Shown: one piece after another, positions 9,726-19,167 of the stretch
How the letters are laid out: each line of letters starts with the position of its first letter
How positions within the stretch are numbered: the stretch's first letter is position 1
Assembly: GCF_008124525.1 (NCBI RefSeq)
Contig: NZ_VNHJ01000008.1
Coordinates: 124,001-188,000, forward strand
DNA from: Oceanicella actignis
GTDB lineage: Bacteria > Pseudomonadota > Alphaproteobacteria > Rhodobacterales > Rhodobacteraceae
Length of the DNA stretch: 64,000 nucleotides
Reading direction: 5' to 3'
Program-made: the position numbers and the translations under genes
The notes under the pieces: model-generated
What the model saw: only the letters and a program-made list of their open reading frames with translations
Databases searched by the model: none
Told to the model about the DNA's origin: nothing

Positions 9726-11984
9726 CTAGCCGCCCGCCGCCGTCTCGAGCGGGGCGATCTCGACGCGGGCGGTATGCGCGCTGCTGCCCTGCCCCAGCCG
9801 CGAGGTGCCGAGGTCGCGGGTCAGCGCGTTCGGGTTGCCCTGCCGGTCGGTTCCGTCCGGGCCCGGGTCGAACCAGGCCCCCGTCGGCAGCACGGCCACG
9901 CCCGGAACCACGCCCGGATCGGCGCGCACCCGCGCCAGCGTCGCGCCGCGATCGTTGAACACCCGCGCCAGCGCCCCGTCGCGCAAGCCGCGCGCATGCA
10001 GCTCGGACGGGTGCAGGCGCACCGTCTGGGGGCGCGCGCCCGGCGCGTCGGCCAGCGCGCATTCCAGCTGGCTGTGCAGCTTGTCCGCCGGCTGCGGCGA
10101 CAGCAGCTTCAGGCGGTAGCGTTCGGCCGGCAGATCGTCGTCGGGGGCCAGCCAGGCCGGGTGGCCGGGGCAGTCGTCATAGCCGAAGGCGGCGATGCGC
10201 TCGGAGAACAGCTCGATCCGCCCCGAGGGCGTGCCCAGGGGCGCGGCCTCGGGGTCGGCGCGGAAGCGGGCGAAGGGAACGCGCGCATGCTCGGCGCCGG
10301 CGATGGGCAGCTCGACCCAGCCGCGCGCGCGCAGCTCGTCCAGGGTGGGAACCTCGACGCCCTCGGCCGCAGCCTGCTGGCGGAAGCGCTCGTAAAGATG
10401 CGCGATCCAGCCCGCCGCGTCGCGCCCCTCGGTGAAGCGCTCGGCCTCGCCCAGCCGCGCGGCCAGCGCGGCGAAGATGTCGTAGTCGTTGCGCGCCTCG
10501 GCCACGGGCGGGATCATGGCGGGCATGTGGAACAGGAACGGATCGGCGCCGGCGCGGCCGATGTCCTCGCGCTCGTAGGGCGTGGTCGCGGGAAAGACGA
10601 TGTCGGCGCGGCGCGCGGTCGCCGTCCACCAGGGCTCGTGAACGATGATGGTCTCGGGGCGCGTCCACGCGCGCGAGAGGCGCCCCAGGTCCTGATGGTG
10701 ATGGAACGGGTTGCCGCCGCACCAATAGACCAGACGGATGTCGGGATAGCGCATGACGCGGCCGTTGAACTCGAAACGGCCGCCCGGGTCGAGCAGCATG
10801 TCGGCGATGCGCGCCACGGGAATGAAGTCGCGCACCGGGTTGGGCGGCTGCGGCAGCGTCATGCCCCCAAGCCGCCTGATCGCCGCGCCCACGCCGCCGA
10901 TCGCGCCGTAGCCGAAGCCCACCCCGCCGCCGGGCAGGCCGATCTGCCCCAGCATCGCCGCCAGGGCGACGGCCATCCAGTAGGGCTGTTCGCCATGGCG
11001 CGCGCGCTGCAGCGACCACGCCACGGTGATGAGCGTGCGCGTCGAGGCCATGCGCCGCGCCAGCGCGCGGATGCGCTCGGGCGCGACGCCGCAGATCGGC
11101 GCGGCCCATTCGGGCGTCTTGGGCTGGCCGTCGGCGGCGCCGGTCAGATAATCGCGCAGCCGCTCGTAGCCCGTCGCGCAACGCGCGAGGAACGCGCGGT
11201 CGGTCAGCCCCTCATCCTCCAGCGTCCAGGCCAGCGCCAGCATCAGCGCCACATCCGTTCCCGGCGCAAGGGGCAGCCACTCGCAAAATTCGGGCGCGTC
11301 TGCGCGCTGGGGGCCGACATTGACCAGCCGCGCCCCCGCGCGCGACAGGCGCTCGAGCCAGCCGCCCACCTCGTGCCGCGTCACCCCGCCCATGCTGACC
11401 TGCGCGTTCTTGCGGTTGACGCCGCCGAACATGACCATGGTGCGGGTGTTCTCGGCGATCATGGGCCAGGCGTTCTGCTCCTCCCAGGTCAGGCGCAGGA
11501 ACTCCATGCCCAGCACATGCGGGATGATCGCCTGCGCCGCGCCGGTCGAATAGCTGGCGAAGCTGGACACATAGCCGCCGATGCAGCTCAGAAAGCGATG
11601 CACCTGGCTTTGCGCGTGGTGAAAGCGCCCCGCGCTGCCCCAGCCATAGGAGCCGCCATAGATCGCCTCGGGGCCATGGTCGCGGCGCACGCGGTCGATC
11701 TCCTGCGCGGCAAGGTCCAGCGCCTCGTCCCATGGCAGCTCGACGAAGCCCTCGCGCCCGCGCAGGCGCCCCGCCCGCGCGCCCGGCCGCCCCTCGAGCC
11801 ACGAGCGCCGCACCGAGGGGCGCGCCACGCGGCTGCGGTGATGCACCGCCGCCGGGACCGCCCGCGCGATGTCCGACGGGTCGGGATCGGCGGCGAAGGG
11901 AAGCGCCTGCGTCAGGCGCCCGCCCCTGGCGCGCAGGCGAAAGGCGCCCCAATGGCTGGTGAAGACCTTCTCGACCTCGTGCAT
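9726..11984 (-). CDS. bisC: Molybdopterin oxidoreductase, biotin sulfoxide reductase (BisC/TorA) type
   Basis: A 752-residue molybdopterin-guanine-dinucleotide enzyme of the DMSO reductase family. There is no Fe-S cysteine motif and no twin-arginine leader at the start (MHEVEKVFTSHWGAF), which fits the cytoplasmic BisC branch. SYSTGAAQ supplies the serine molybdenum ligand at about residue 145, and YWCGGNPFHHHQDL, SGRIELFSE and the C-terminal molydopterin-dinucleotide binding domain follow. Likely substrates are biotin sulfoxide or free methionine sulfoxide; the sequence does not decide between them. A purine-rich GAGGGGGCGGGA abuts the ATG. It converges on puuD with a 6-bp gap and has no visible partner subunit. 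Confidence 0.88.
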   Translation of the reverse strand: MHEVEKVFTSHWGAFRLRARGGRLTQALPFAADPDPSDIARAVPAAVHHRSRVARPSVRRSWLEGRPGARAGRLRGREGFVELPWDEALDLAAQEIDRVRRDHGPEAIYGGSYGWGSAGRFHHAQSQVHRFLSCIGGYVSSFASYSTGAAQAIIPHVLGMEFLRLTWEEQNAWPMIAENTRTMVMFGGVNRKNAQVSMGGVTRHEVGGWLERLSRAGARLVNVGPQRADAPEFCEWLPLAPGTDVALMLALAWTLEDEGLTDRAFLARCATGYERLRDYLTGAADGQPKTPEWAAPICGVAPERIRALARRMASTRTLITVAWSLQRARHGEQPYWMAVALAAMLGQIGLPGGGVGFGYGAIGGVGAAIRRLGGMTLPQPPNPVRDFIPVARIADMLLDPGGRFEFNGRVMRYPDIRLVYWCGGNPFHHHQDLGRLSRAWTRPETIIVHEPWWTATARRADIVFPATTPYEREDIGRAGADPFLFHMPAMIPPVAEARNDYDIFAALAARLGEAERFTEGRDAAGWIAHLYERFRQQAAAEGVEVPTLDELRARGWVELPIAGAEHARVPFARFRADPEAAPLGTPSGRIELFSERIAAFGYDDCPGHPAWLAPDDDLPAERYRLKLLSPQPADKLHSQLECALADAPGARPQTVRLHPSELHARGLRDGALARVFNDRGATLARVRADPGVVPGVAVLPTGAWFDPGPDGTDRQGNPNALTRDLGTSRLGQGSSAHTARVEIAPLETAAGG

Positions 11985-12059
11985 TCCCGCCCCCTCGCGC
12001 GAACAAGCCCGACGCCCATGGCAGGGCGCCGGGCGGCCGCGGTCAAGCGCGAATGCCGC

Positions 12060-13295
12060 TCAGTCGTAGCTGCGCGCGTCCTCGATCACCTTGCCGTCAT
12101 TGGGCAGGGTTCCGGGGGCGACCAGCTCGACCGCGCCCGAGAGCTTGAGCGTCTCGTTCACCGAGCGCGCCAGCTGCGCGGCGAAATCGTCGGTGCGGCG
12201 CTCGGTCTCGATGCGCACGGTCATCACGTCGCGCTCGTTCTCGCGCGTGGCGACGACGCGGGCGCGGATGATCTCGGGGTGGCGGGCGACCAGCTCGGCG
12301 ACCTGCTCGGGGCGCACGAACATGCCCTTGATCTTGGTCGTCTGGTCGGCGCGGCCCATCCAGCCCTTGATGCGCATGTTCGTGCGCCCGCAGGGGCTTT
12401 GCCCGGGCAGGACCGCCGACAGATCGCCGGTGGCGAAGCGGATGAGGGGGTAATCGGGGTTGAGCGTGGTCACGACCACCTCGCCCACCTCGCCCTCGGG
12501 AACCGGATCGCCGGTGCCGGGGCGCACGATCTCGACGATCACGCCCTCGTCCACGATCATGCCCTCCATGGCGCGGCTCTCATAGGCGATGTTGCCCAGA
12601 TCGGCCGTGGCGTAGGATTGCAGGCACAAGATGCCGCGATCGGCGTATTCCTGCCGCAGCGAGGGGAACAGCGCGCCGCCGCCGACGACCGCCTTGGTCA
12701 GGCGGCTCAGGTCCAGGCCCAGCGCGTCGGCCTTCTCGAGGATGATCTTGAGGAAATCGGGGGTGCCGGCATAGGCGGTGACGCCGACATCGGCCGCGGC
12801 GCGCGCCTGCAGCTCGGTCTGGCCGACGCCGGCGGGCAGCACCGTGGCGCCCACCGCCGCGGCGCCGTTCTCGAAGATCATGCCGGCCGGGACGAGGTGA
12901 TACGAGAAGCAGTTCTGCACGATGTCGCCCGGACCGATGCCCGCGGCGTGCAGGAAGCGGCCCATGCGCCACCAGTCGCGCGCGTCGTGGCCGGGCTCGT
13001 AGATCGGCCCGGGCGACTGGAAGACATGGCGCATGGCGGTCACGGGGCGGGCGGCGAAGCCGCCGAAGGGGGGCGCCTCCTTCTGCCGGGCGACGAGCTC
13101 GGACTTGCGCAGCACCGGCAGGGCGGCCAGCTTCTCGACGCTGTCGATGGCGTCCGGGTCCACATCGGCCAGGAGCGCGGCCATGGCCGGCGCGTTCGCC
13201 TTGGCGTTGGCGATCTGGCGCGGCAGGGCGCGGGCGATGTCGGCCGCCCGCTCGTCGGCCGAGCGGGTTTCGAGCGCGTCGTAATATTCTGACAT
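12060..13295 (-). CDS. Phenylacetate-CoA ligase-like AMP-forming enzyme
   Basis: An adenylate-forming ligase of 411 residues, in the PaaK size range. It has a PaaK-like N-terminal half (LAALPVLRKSEL, IVQNCFSYHLVPAGMIFENG), the QSYATADLGNIAYE region corresponding to the adenylation A5 motif, and the C-terminal GRADQTTKIKGMFVRPEQ hinge. The substrate acid is unknown. It is the last gene of an operon that opens with another CoA ligase and contains a Liv-type importer, so it probably activates a carboxylate brought in by that importer. A 109-bp GC-rich spacer separates it from the preceding binding-protein gene. Confidence 0.87.
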   Translation of the reverse strand: MSEYYDALETRSADERAADIARALPRQIANAKANAPAMAALLADVDPDAIDSVEKLAALPVLRKSELVARQKEAPPFGGFAARPVTAMRHVFQSPGPIYEPGHDARDWWRMGRFLHAAGIGPGDIVQNCFSYHLVPAGMIFENGAAAVGATVLPAGVGQTELQARAAADVGVTAYAGTPDFLKIILEKADALGLDLSRLTKAVVGGGALFPSLRQEYADRGILCLQSYATADLGNIAYESRAMEGMIVDEGVIVEIVRPGTGDPVPEGEVGEVVVTTLNPDYPLIRFATGDLSAVLPGQSPCGRTNMRIKGWMGRADQTTKIKGMFVRPEQVAELVARHPEIIRARVVATRENERDVMTVRIETERRTDDFAAQLARSVNETLKLSGAVELVAPGTLPNDGKVIEDARSYD

Positions 13296-13404
13296 CAGGC
13301 GTTCTCCGGGGTCGTTTCCTGTGGCGAGGCCGCCCGCCGCCGCGACGCGCCCGAAGCGGCGCGCCGCCCGGCCGCGCCGGACGGCGGCGCCCAGGGGCCC
13401 CGCC

Positions 13405-14688
13405 TCAGCGGCATTTGCGGCGTTTTATGCCGTTCTCCTTGGCGAACTTGTCGGCGTCGGCCTTGATCATGGGACCGATGATCGACATGTCGGGCTCGTA
13501 ATAGTCGGCGATCTGGCGCCAGCCGCGCAGGCGCGCGTCCCACTCGTTGACCGTCACGCGGCCCGAGCCGCCGTGATTGGCGCAGCTGAGGGAGAAGGGC
13601 GGCACGAAGCCCTCCATGCCGATCTCGGCCATGCGCTCTTCGGTGATGTTCAGGTTCTCGAAGCCGTCGCGCATCATCTGCGGCGTCAGCTTGGTGGTGC
13701 CGTGGATCTTCATGGCCGTGCGCGCGGCCTCGGTGACCAGGATGGCCGTCAGGATGCCGCGGTTGTAGAGGACCGTGCCCAGATTGTCCGCCTCGCCGCG
13801 CGCCTTGCCGGCGAAGTAGACGTATTCGTTCATGTCGTTGTAGATGCGGAACTCGGTGCCCACGGCGTGGAAGTTCACCGCCTTGTAGCCGTTCGCGCGC
13901 CGGCCGATCGACTTGACGTCGGTCTCGTTGGCCGACCACCACACGCCGATGATGTGGTCGATGGGGAACTTGACGCGGCGCGCCTCGCGCAGCGCGGTCG
14001 GGTTCATCACGCCCCAGCCCCACAGCAGGACCCAGTCGGGCGCGGCGGCCTTGAGCTTGTCCCAGTCGGCGGCCTGCTCGGCGCCGGGGTGGTCGATGGG
14101 ATAGAACTGCAGCTCGAAGCCTTCGCGCCTGGCCAGGGCCTCGAGCGTGGGGATCGGCTCCTTGCCGTAGGGCGAGTTGTGGTAGACCAGCGCGATCTTC
14201 TTGCCGCGCAGCGAGCCCTCCTGCTCCTTGATGAAGCGGATCTGGGCGTCGGCGGCCTGCCAGTAGTTGGCGGGCGGGTTGAAGATGGTCGAGAACACCT
14301 CGCCATCCGCCGCCGAGGTGCGCCCGTAGCCCGTGGTCAGGACGGGAATGCCGTCGGCCATGGACTTGGGAATGATGCCGTAGGTGACGCCCGTCGAGAG
14401 CGGCTGGATCGAAAGCGCGCCGGCCGCCTTCATCTTGTCGTAGCACTCGACGCCCTTCTGGGTGTTGTAGCCGAACTCGCAGGGCACGACGCGGATCTTC
14501 TCGCCCTCGATGCCGCCGTCGCGCTCGTTCAGAAGGGTGATGTAGTCGTTGAAGCCGTCCGAGCTGGGGATGCCGTTGTTCGCATAGGGACCGGTCCGGT
14601 AGGACAGATCGGCCAGCACGATGTCCGCCCGCGCGGCGGAGACGCAGCCCAACGCAAGGGCCAGTGACACGGTAAGCGCACGATACAT
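13405..14688 (-). CDS. Liv-type ABC transporter substrate-binding protein (second copy)
   Basis: A periplasmic binding protein of 427 residues with a signal peptide (1-22, ending VSAARA). It is clearly paralogous to the binding protein at 15699-16988: both share SYRTGPYA-NGIP, TLLNERDGGI, ETGYNTQKGVECY-type and LYHNS-YGKEPI blocks, at roughly half identity judged by eye. Both end with Cys-rich CANHGG-G and a terminal Cys-x motif. It lies after the livF-like gene rather than with its copy. The two could bind different carboxylates. The basic tail RRKCR is unlike the other copy. Confidence 0.9.
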   Translation of the reverse strand: MYRALTVSLALALGCVSAARADIVLADLSYRTGPYANNGIPSSDGFNDYITLLNERDGGIEGEKIRVVPCEFGYNTQKGVECYDKMKAAGALSIQPLSTGVTYGIIPKSMADGIPVLTTGYGRTSAADGEVFSTIFNPPANYWQAADAQIRFIKEQEGSLRGKKIALVYHNSPYGKEPIPTLEALARREGFELQFYPIDHPGAEQAADWDKLKAAAPDWVLLWGWGVMNPTALREARRVKFPIDHIIGVWWSANETDVKSIGRRANGYKAVNFHAVGTEFRIYNDMNEYVYFAGKARGEADNLGTVLYNRGILTAILVTEAARTAMKIHGTTKLTPQMMRDGFENLNITEERMAEIGMEGFVPPFSLSCANHGGSGRVTVNEWDARLRGWRQIADYYEPDMSIIGPMIKADADKFAKENGIKRRKCR

Positions 14689-14740
14689 GGTGTTCGATCT
14701 CTCCCTCGAGCCCGGCGGCCGGCGACGGCGGCGAGCCTTT

Positions 14741-15568
14741 TCAGTTCAGCCAACGCTTGCGGCGACGATACGAGCGCACGTCGCGGAAACTCTTGCGGCC
14801 CTGCTCCGACATGCCAAGATAGAATTCCTTCACGTCCTGGTTCTCGCGCAGTTCCGCGGCCGCGCCGTCCATGACGACGCGCCCGTTCTCGAGGATGTAG
14901 CCATAATGCGCGTAGCGCAAGGCGACGTTGGTGTTCTGCTCGGCCAAAAGGAAGGAAACGCCCTCTTTCTCGTTCAGATCGCGCACGATCTCGAAGATCT
15001 CCTCGACCAGCTGCGGCGCCAGGCCCATGCTCGGCTCGTCCAGCAGAATGGTCTCGGGGCGCGACATCAGCGCCCGGCCGATGGCGCACATCTGCTGCTC
15101 GCCGCCCGAGGTGTAGCCCGCCTGGCTGCGCCGGCGCTCCTTGAGGCGGGGGAAATAGCTGTAGACCATTTCGAGGTCCTGGCGGATGGCCGCCGCGCCG
15201 TCGCGCCGCGTGTAGGCGCCGGTCAGCAGGTTTTCCTCGATGGTCAGGTGCTCGAAGCAGTGGCGGCCCTCCATCACCTGGATGACGCCGGTGCGCACCA
15301 GGTCCGAGGGGCTGCGGTCCTGGATCTTCTGGCCGCGATAGGTGATCGAGCCCTTGGTGACCTCGCCGCGCTCGGACTGCAGCAGGTTCGAGATCGCCTT
15401 GAGCGTCGTCGTCTTGCCCGCGCCGTTGCCGCCCAGAAGCGCGGTGATGCCGCCCTTGGGCACGCTCAGGCTGACGCCCTTCAGCACGAGGATCACGTGG
15501 TTGTAGATGACCTCGATGTTGTTCACCTCGAGCAGCGTTTCTCCGCGCTGCGCGCTCGCCTGGGTCAT
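14741..15568 (-). CDS. Liv-type ABC transporter ATP-binding protein (LivF-like)
   Basis: One of the two ATPase subunits of the importer. The 275-residue protein has Walker A GGNGAGKTTT, the signature SGGEQQM, Walker B ILLDEPS and the switch histidine replaced in the family-typical position by LLAEQNTN. A longer frame reaches 15655, but the ATG at 15568 has GGGAGGG 7 nt upstream and gives the usual N-terminus (LLEVNNIEVIYN). An Arg/Lys-rich C-tail (about residues 255-275) extends past the usual LivF end. It pairs with the LivG-like ATPase at 19168-20025. Confidence 0.93.
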   Translation of the reverse strand: MTQASAQRGETLLEVNNIEVIYNHVILVLKGVSLSVPKGGITALLGGNGAGKTTTLKAISNLLQSERGEVTKGSITYRGQKIQDRSPSDLVRTGVIQVMEGRHCFEHLTIEENLLTGAYTRRDGAAAIRQDLEMVYSYFPRLKERRRSQAGYTSGGEQQMCAIGRALMSRPETILLDEPSMGLAPQLVEEIFEIVRDLNEKEGVSFLLAEQNTNVALRYAHYGYILENGRVVMDGAAAELRENQDVKEFYLGMSEQGRKSFRDVRSYRRRKRWLN

Positions 15569-15631
15569 GAAGCGCCCTCCCTTGCCGCGTCGCGTTCCTG
15601 CGCGCCGCGAAGCCTGTCTCGACCTTGATGC

Positions 15632-15692
15632 GCCGAGCGCCGGGGCGCTCGGCACGTTGTTGGCGTCGCGCGCCCGGACCGGCCGGGCGCGC
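15632..15692 (-). other. Two strong hairpins after the first binding-protein gene
   Basis: Going downstream on the minus strand from the stop of the binding-protein gene, a 10-bp stem at 15668-15692 is followed by another 10-bp stem at 15632-15653. Neither has a T-run, so they look like mRNA-stabilising or processing hairpins rather than terminators. Such elements often keep binding-protein mRNA in excess of the permease part. Confidence 0.55.
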
Positions 15693-15698
15693 CGCGGA

Positions 15699-16988
15699 TC
15701 ACTTGCAGTCGCGCGGCGTGATGCCCGCTTCCTTGGCGTAGGCCATCGAGTCTTCCTCGATCAGGCGGTCCACCACCTCGCGATCGGCGGGCATGAAGTC
15801 GGTGATCAGCTTCCACTGGCCGGCCTTCGCGTCCCACTGCTGGATGGCGCCCAGGCCCGGGCCGCCATGGTTGGCGCAGGTGACGTGGATCTCGGGGCCG
15901 AAATTCGGCAGGCCCAGCTCGGCCATGCGGGCCTGATCGACCTGCAGCGCCTCCATGCCGTCGCGCATCATGGCCGCCGTGATCTGCTTCACGCCGTGGA
16001 TCTTCTGCGCGGTGCGCGCGGCCTCGGCCGCCAGCATGGCCGCGTAGAGGCCGCGGTTGTAAAGCACCGTGCCGACCTGATCGCCCGCGCCCGCGGCCTT
16101 GCCCGCGTCGATGACGTATTTCTTCAGGTCATCGAAGATCGGGTAGTTCGCGCCGACATTGTGGAAGGTGACGGCCTTGTAGCCGTCGGCGCCCTCGCCG
16201 GCGGGCTTCACGTCGTTCTCCGAGCCCGACCACCAGACGCCGATGAAGTGATCCATCGGATAGCGGATGTTCACGGCCTCCTGGATGGCGACCTGGTTCA
16301 TCACGCCCCAGCCCCACATGATGACGTTGTCGGGGCGCGCGCGGCGGATCTGCAGCCACTGCGACTTCTGCTCCTGACCGGGGTGATCGACCGGCAGCAG
16401 CATCAGCTCGAAGCCGTGCTTCTTGGACAGCTCCTCGAGGGTGCGGATCGGCTCCTTGCCATAGGCCGAGTTGTGATACAGCAGCGCGATCTTCTTGCCC
16501 TTGAGGCTGCCGCCGTTCTCGTCAAGCAGGTGCTCGATGATGATCGACGCCGCATCCCAGTAGGTGCCCGGGTAGTTGAACACCCAGGGGAAGACCTTGC
16601 CGTTCGCGGCCGAGGTGCGGCCATAGCCCATGGTGTGCAGCGGGATGCCGTCCGAGGTCGCCTTGGGGATCAGCTGGTAGGTGATGCCCGTGGACAGCGG
16701 CTGGTAGAGCAGCGCGCCTTCGCCCTTGGTGGCCTCGTAGCACTCGACGCCCTTCTGGGTGTTGTAGCCGGTCTCGCACTCGATCAGCTTGATCTTCACG
16801 CCGCCGATGCCGCCGTCGCGCTCGTTGAGCAGGGTGAAGTAGTCGGCGTAGCCGTCGGCGAAGGGGATGCCGTTGGCGGCGTAGGGCCCCGTGCGGTAGC
16901 TGAGCGAGGGGAACACCAGATCCGCCATGGCGGGCGCGGCGCTGAGGATGGCCGCCGCCGCCAGCGCGGTGACTTTGGTGAATTTCAT
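15699..16988 (-). CDS. Liv-type ABC transporter substrate-binding protein (first copy)
   Basis: A 429-residue periplasmic binding protein with a signal peptide (1-22, ending APAMA). It belongs to the branched-chain amino-acid/amide family used also for aromatic acids and other carboxylates. It sits between the livM-like permease and the livF-like ATPase, in the standard order of this cluster. The start at 16988 is preceded by GGGAGGCAACGAC. The paralogue at 13405-14688 keeps the same overall layout, so the importer has two receptors. The ligand is unknown; flanking CoA ligases suggest an organic acid rather than an amino acid. Confidence 0.92.
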   Translation of the reverse strand: MKFTKVTALAAAAILSAAPAMADLVFPSLSYRTGPYAANGIPFADGYADYFTLLNERDGGIGGVKIKLIECETGYNTQKGVECYEATKGEGALLYQPLSTGITYQLIPKATSDGIPLHTMGYGRTSAANGKVFPWVFNYPGTYWDAASIIIEHLLDENGGSLKGKKIALLYHNSAYGKEPIRTLEELSKKHGFELMLLPVDHPGQEQKSQWLQIRRARPDNVIMWGWGVMNQVAIQEAVNIRYPMDHFIGVWWSGSENDVKPAGEGADGYKAVTFHNVGANYPIFDDLKKYVIDAGKAAGAGDQVGTVLYNRGLYAAMLAAEAARTAQKIHGVKQITAAMMRDGMEALQVDQARMAELGLPNFGPEIHVTCANHGGPGLGAIQQWDAKAGQWKLITDFMPADREVVDRLIEEDSMAYAKEAGITPRDCK

Positions 16989-17074
16989 GTCGTTGCCTCC
17001 CTTGGGATTTCGACGGTTGAAACGCCCCGGCGAATCCGGGGTCGGATGGTTGGCGCCCGTGCGGGCCCGCCCCC

Positions 17075-18151
17075 TCAGTAGGGGAAGGGCCACAGGCGCA
17101 GCTTCTCCTTCGTCAGGCGCCAGAGCTGGGCCAGACCGTGCGGCTCGACGATGAGAAAGAAGATGATCAGCGCGCCCACGATGGTCAGTTCGAGATGGGC
17201 GGCGATGTCGGTCGGCCAGCCAAGCCCCCCGACCAGCAGGTTCTTCAGCGCCACGGGCATCAGCACCATGAAGGCCGCGCCGGCGAAGCTGCCGAAGATC
17301 GAGCCGAGGCCGCCGATGATGATCATGAACAGCACGAGGAAGGACTGGTTGATGCCGAAGGCCTCGGTCACCTCGGCCGCGCCCAGATAGGACGCGAAGA
17401 ACAGCGCGCCCGCGACGCCGATGTAGAAGGACGACACGCCGAAGGCGCTGAGCTTGGCCTTGAGCGGATCGACGCCGATGATCTCGGCGGCGATGTCCAT
17501 GTCGCGGATCGCCATCCAGCTGCGGCCGATGCGCCCGCGCGTCAGGTTGCGCGCGCCCCAGGCCAGCAGGAACAGGATCGTCAGGCAGAACAGGTAGGTG
17601 GCCCAGCTGGGCGCGTTCGGCCCCGTCACGATGACGCCGAAGACCGTGCGCTCGGGCGCGGTGATCTGCCCCGAGGCCGAGTAGTTGTAGAACCACGGCA
17701 CCTTGTTGAAGAGCCAGACCAGGAAGAACTGCGCCGCCAGCGTCGCCACCGCCAGGTAGAACCCCTTGATCCGCAGCGAGGGCAGGCCAAAGGCGATCCC
17801 GACCAGCGCGGTGATCCCGCCCGACAGGAACACGACGAAGAAGATGTTGAGCTCGGGGAAGGCGGTCATCAGCTTGTAGGCGGCGAACGCGCCCACGGCC
17901 ATGAAGCCGCCCGTGCCCAGGCTGACCTGTCCGCAATAGCCGGTCAGGATGTTCAGGCCCAGCGCCGCGATGCTCCACACCAGGAACGGCACGAGCACCG
18001 ATTTCTCCCAGTAGCTGTTGATGACCAGCGGGATCACGCAGAAGGCCACGAACATGGCCGCGTAGTAGGCCTTGCGGTCGAAGGCGATGGGAAAGGTCTG
18101 GCTGTCGTCGGCGTAGTTCGTCTTGAAGTCGCCGGCCTCGCGGTAAAACAT
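17075..18151 (-). CDS. Liv-type ABC transporter permease (LivM-like)
   Basis: A 358-residue inner-membrane permease with about nine to ten hydrophobic segments from residue 32 on. The LNILTGYCGQVSLGTGGFMAVG block and the EEA-like loop around GRSWMAIRDMDIAAEIIGV, with GLGSIFGSFAGAAFM near the end, mark the LivM branch. The first 30 residues are hydrophilic and acidic, an N-tail often seen in this cluster's LivM. It starts 4 bp after the LivH-like gene. Confidence 0.93.
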   Translation of the reverse strand: MFYREAGDFKTNYADDSQTFPIAFDRKAYYAAMFVAFCVIPLVINSYWEKSVLVPFLVWSIAALGLNILTGYCGQVSLGTGGFMAVGAFAAYKLMTAFPELNIFFVVFLSGGITALVGIAFGLPSLRIKGFYLAVATLAAQFFLVWLFNKVPWFYNYSASGQITAPERTVFGVIVTGPNAPSWATYLFCLTILFLLAWGARNLTRGRIGRSWMAIRDMDIAAEIIGVDPLKAKLSAFGVSSFYIGVAGALFFASYLGAAEVTEAFGINQSFLVLFMIIIGGLGSIFGSFAGAAFMVLMPVALKNLLVGGLGWPTDIAAHLELTIVGALIIFFLIVEPHGLAQLWRLTKEKLRLWPFPY

Positions 18152-18155
18152 GGTC

Positions 18156-19157
18156 TCAGACCCTCTCGATGATCTTTTCGCCGAACAGGCCCTGCGGCCG
18201 GAAGACGAGGAACAGCAGCGCCAGCACGTAGGCGAACCAGTTCTCGGTCGCGCCGCCCAGCATGGGACCGATCGCGTATTCGAACAGCTTCTCGCCCACG
18301 CCGATGATCAGCCCGCCGACGATGGCGCCGGGGATCGAGGTGAAGCCGCCCAGCATCAGCACCGGCAGCGCCTTGAGCGCGATCAGAGACAGCGAGAACT
18401 GCACGCCCGACTTGGCGCCCCACATCACGCCCGCCACCAGCGCCACGAAGCCCGCGATGGCCCAGGTGATGACCCAGATCGTGCGCAGGTCGATGCCCAC
18501 CGACAGCGCCGCCTGGTGGTCGTCGGCCACCGCGCGCAGCGCGCGGCCGGTCTTGGTGTATTGCGAGAACAGCGTCAGCGACACGACCAGAATGGTGGCC
18601 ACGATCGCCGCCCACACGTCCAGCAGGTCGATATACATGCCGTAATAGTCGGCGCCCTCGGCCGCCCAGCCGCGGGTGACGTCCTCGAGCCAGAACGACC
18701 CGCCCGAGGGCAGCCCCACGTCCAGCTTCTTGATGTCCGAGCCCCACATCAGGTCGCCGAAGCCTTCCATGAAGTAGGCCAGGCCGATGGTGGCCATGAA
18801 GAGGATGATCGGCTCCTGCCCGACCAGGTGCCGCAGCACCAGCCGCTCGACCAGGATGGCGAAGATCACCATCACGCCCAGCGTCAGCACGATGGCGACC
18901 AGCGCGGGCAGCTCCCAGCCGAAGTGATGCACCTCGGTCCCGAAGATGGCGTTGATCAGGTGCGAGAAGGGCACCTGCCCCGTCTGCAGCCCGACCAGCG
19001 TCAGCGCCGCGAACAGCGCCATCACGCCCTGCGCGTAGTTGAAGATGCCTGACGCCTTGTAGATGAGCACGAAGCCCAGGGCGACGAGCGAATACATGAC
19101 CCCGGCCATCAGGCCGTTCAGGATCACTTCAAGGGTGTTGAGAAATACGGGGCTCAT
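18156..19157 (-). CDS. Liv-type ABC transporter permease (LivH-like)
   Basis: A 333-residue inner-membrane permease. It shows the LivH opening (LEVILNGLMAGVMYSLVALGFVLIY region, residues 8-33), NYAQGVMALFAAL, the LRAVADDHQAALSVGI coupling loop and the GGFTSIPGAIVGGLIIG end. A 40-residue extracytoplasmic loop around the VDWG-rich middle (about 150-190) is longer than in E. coli LivH. It lies 10 bp after livG and 4 bp before livM, consistent with one transcript. Confidence 0.93.
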   Translation of the reverse strand: MSPVFLNTLEVILNGLMAGVMYSLVALGFVLIYKASGIFNYAQGVMALFAALTLVGLQTGQVPFSHLINAIFGTEVHHFGWELPALVAIVLTLGVMVIFAILVERLVLRHLVGQEPIILFMATIGLAYFMEGFGDLMWGSDIKKLDVGLPSGGSFWLEDVTRGWAAEGADYYGMYIDLLDVWAAIVATILVVSLTLFSQYTKTGRALRAVADDHQAALSVGIDLRTIWVITWAIAGFVALVAGVMWGAKSGVQFSLSLIALKALPVLMLGGFTSIPGAIVGGLIIGVGEKLFEYAIGPMLGGATENWFAYVLALLFLVFRPQGLFGEKIIERV

Positions 19158-19167
19158 CAGCGCGTCC

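Noticed and set aside
9774-13292. Plus-strand open frame of 1172 codons
   Set aside because: It lies antisense to bisC and the PaaK-like gene. Such long shadow frames are expected from strong GC-ending codon bias; the translation is low-complexity Arg/Gly/Ala/His and has no ribosome site or domain.
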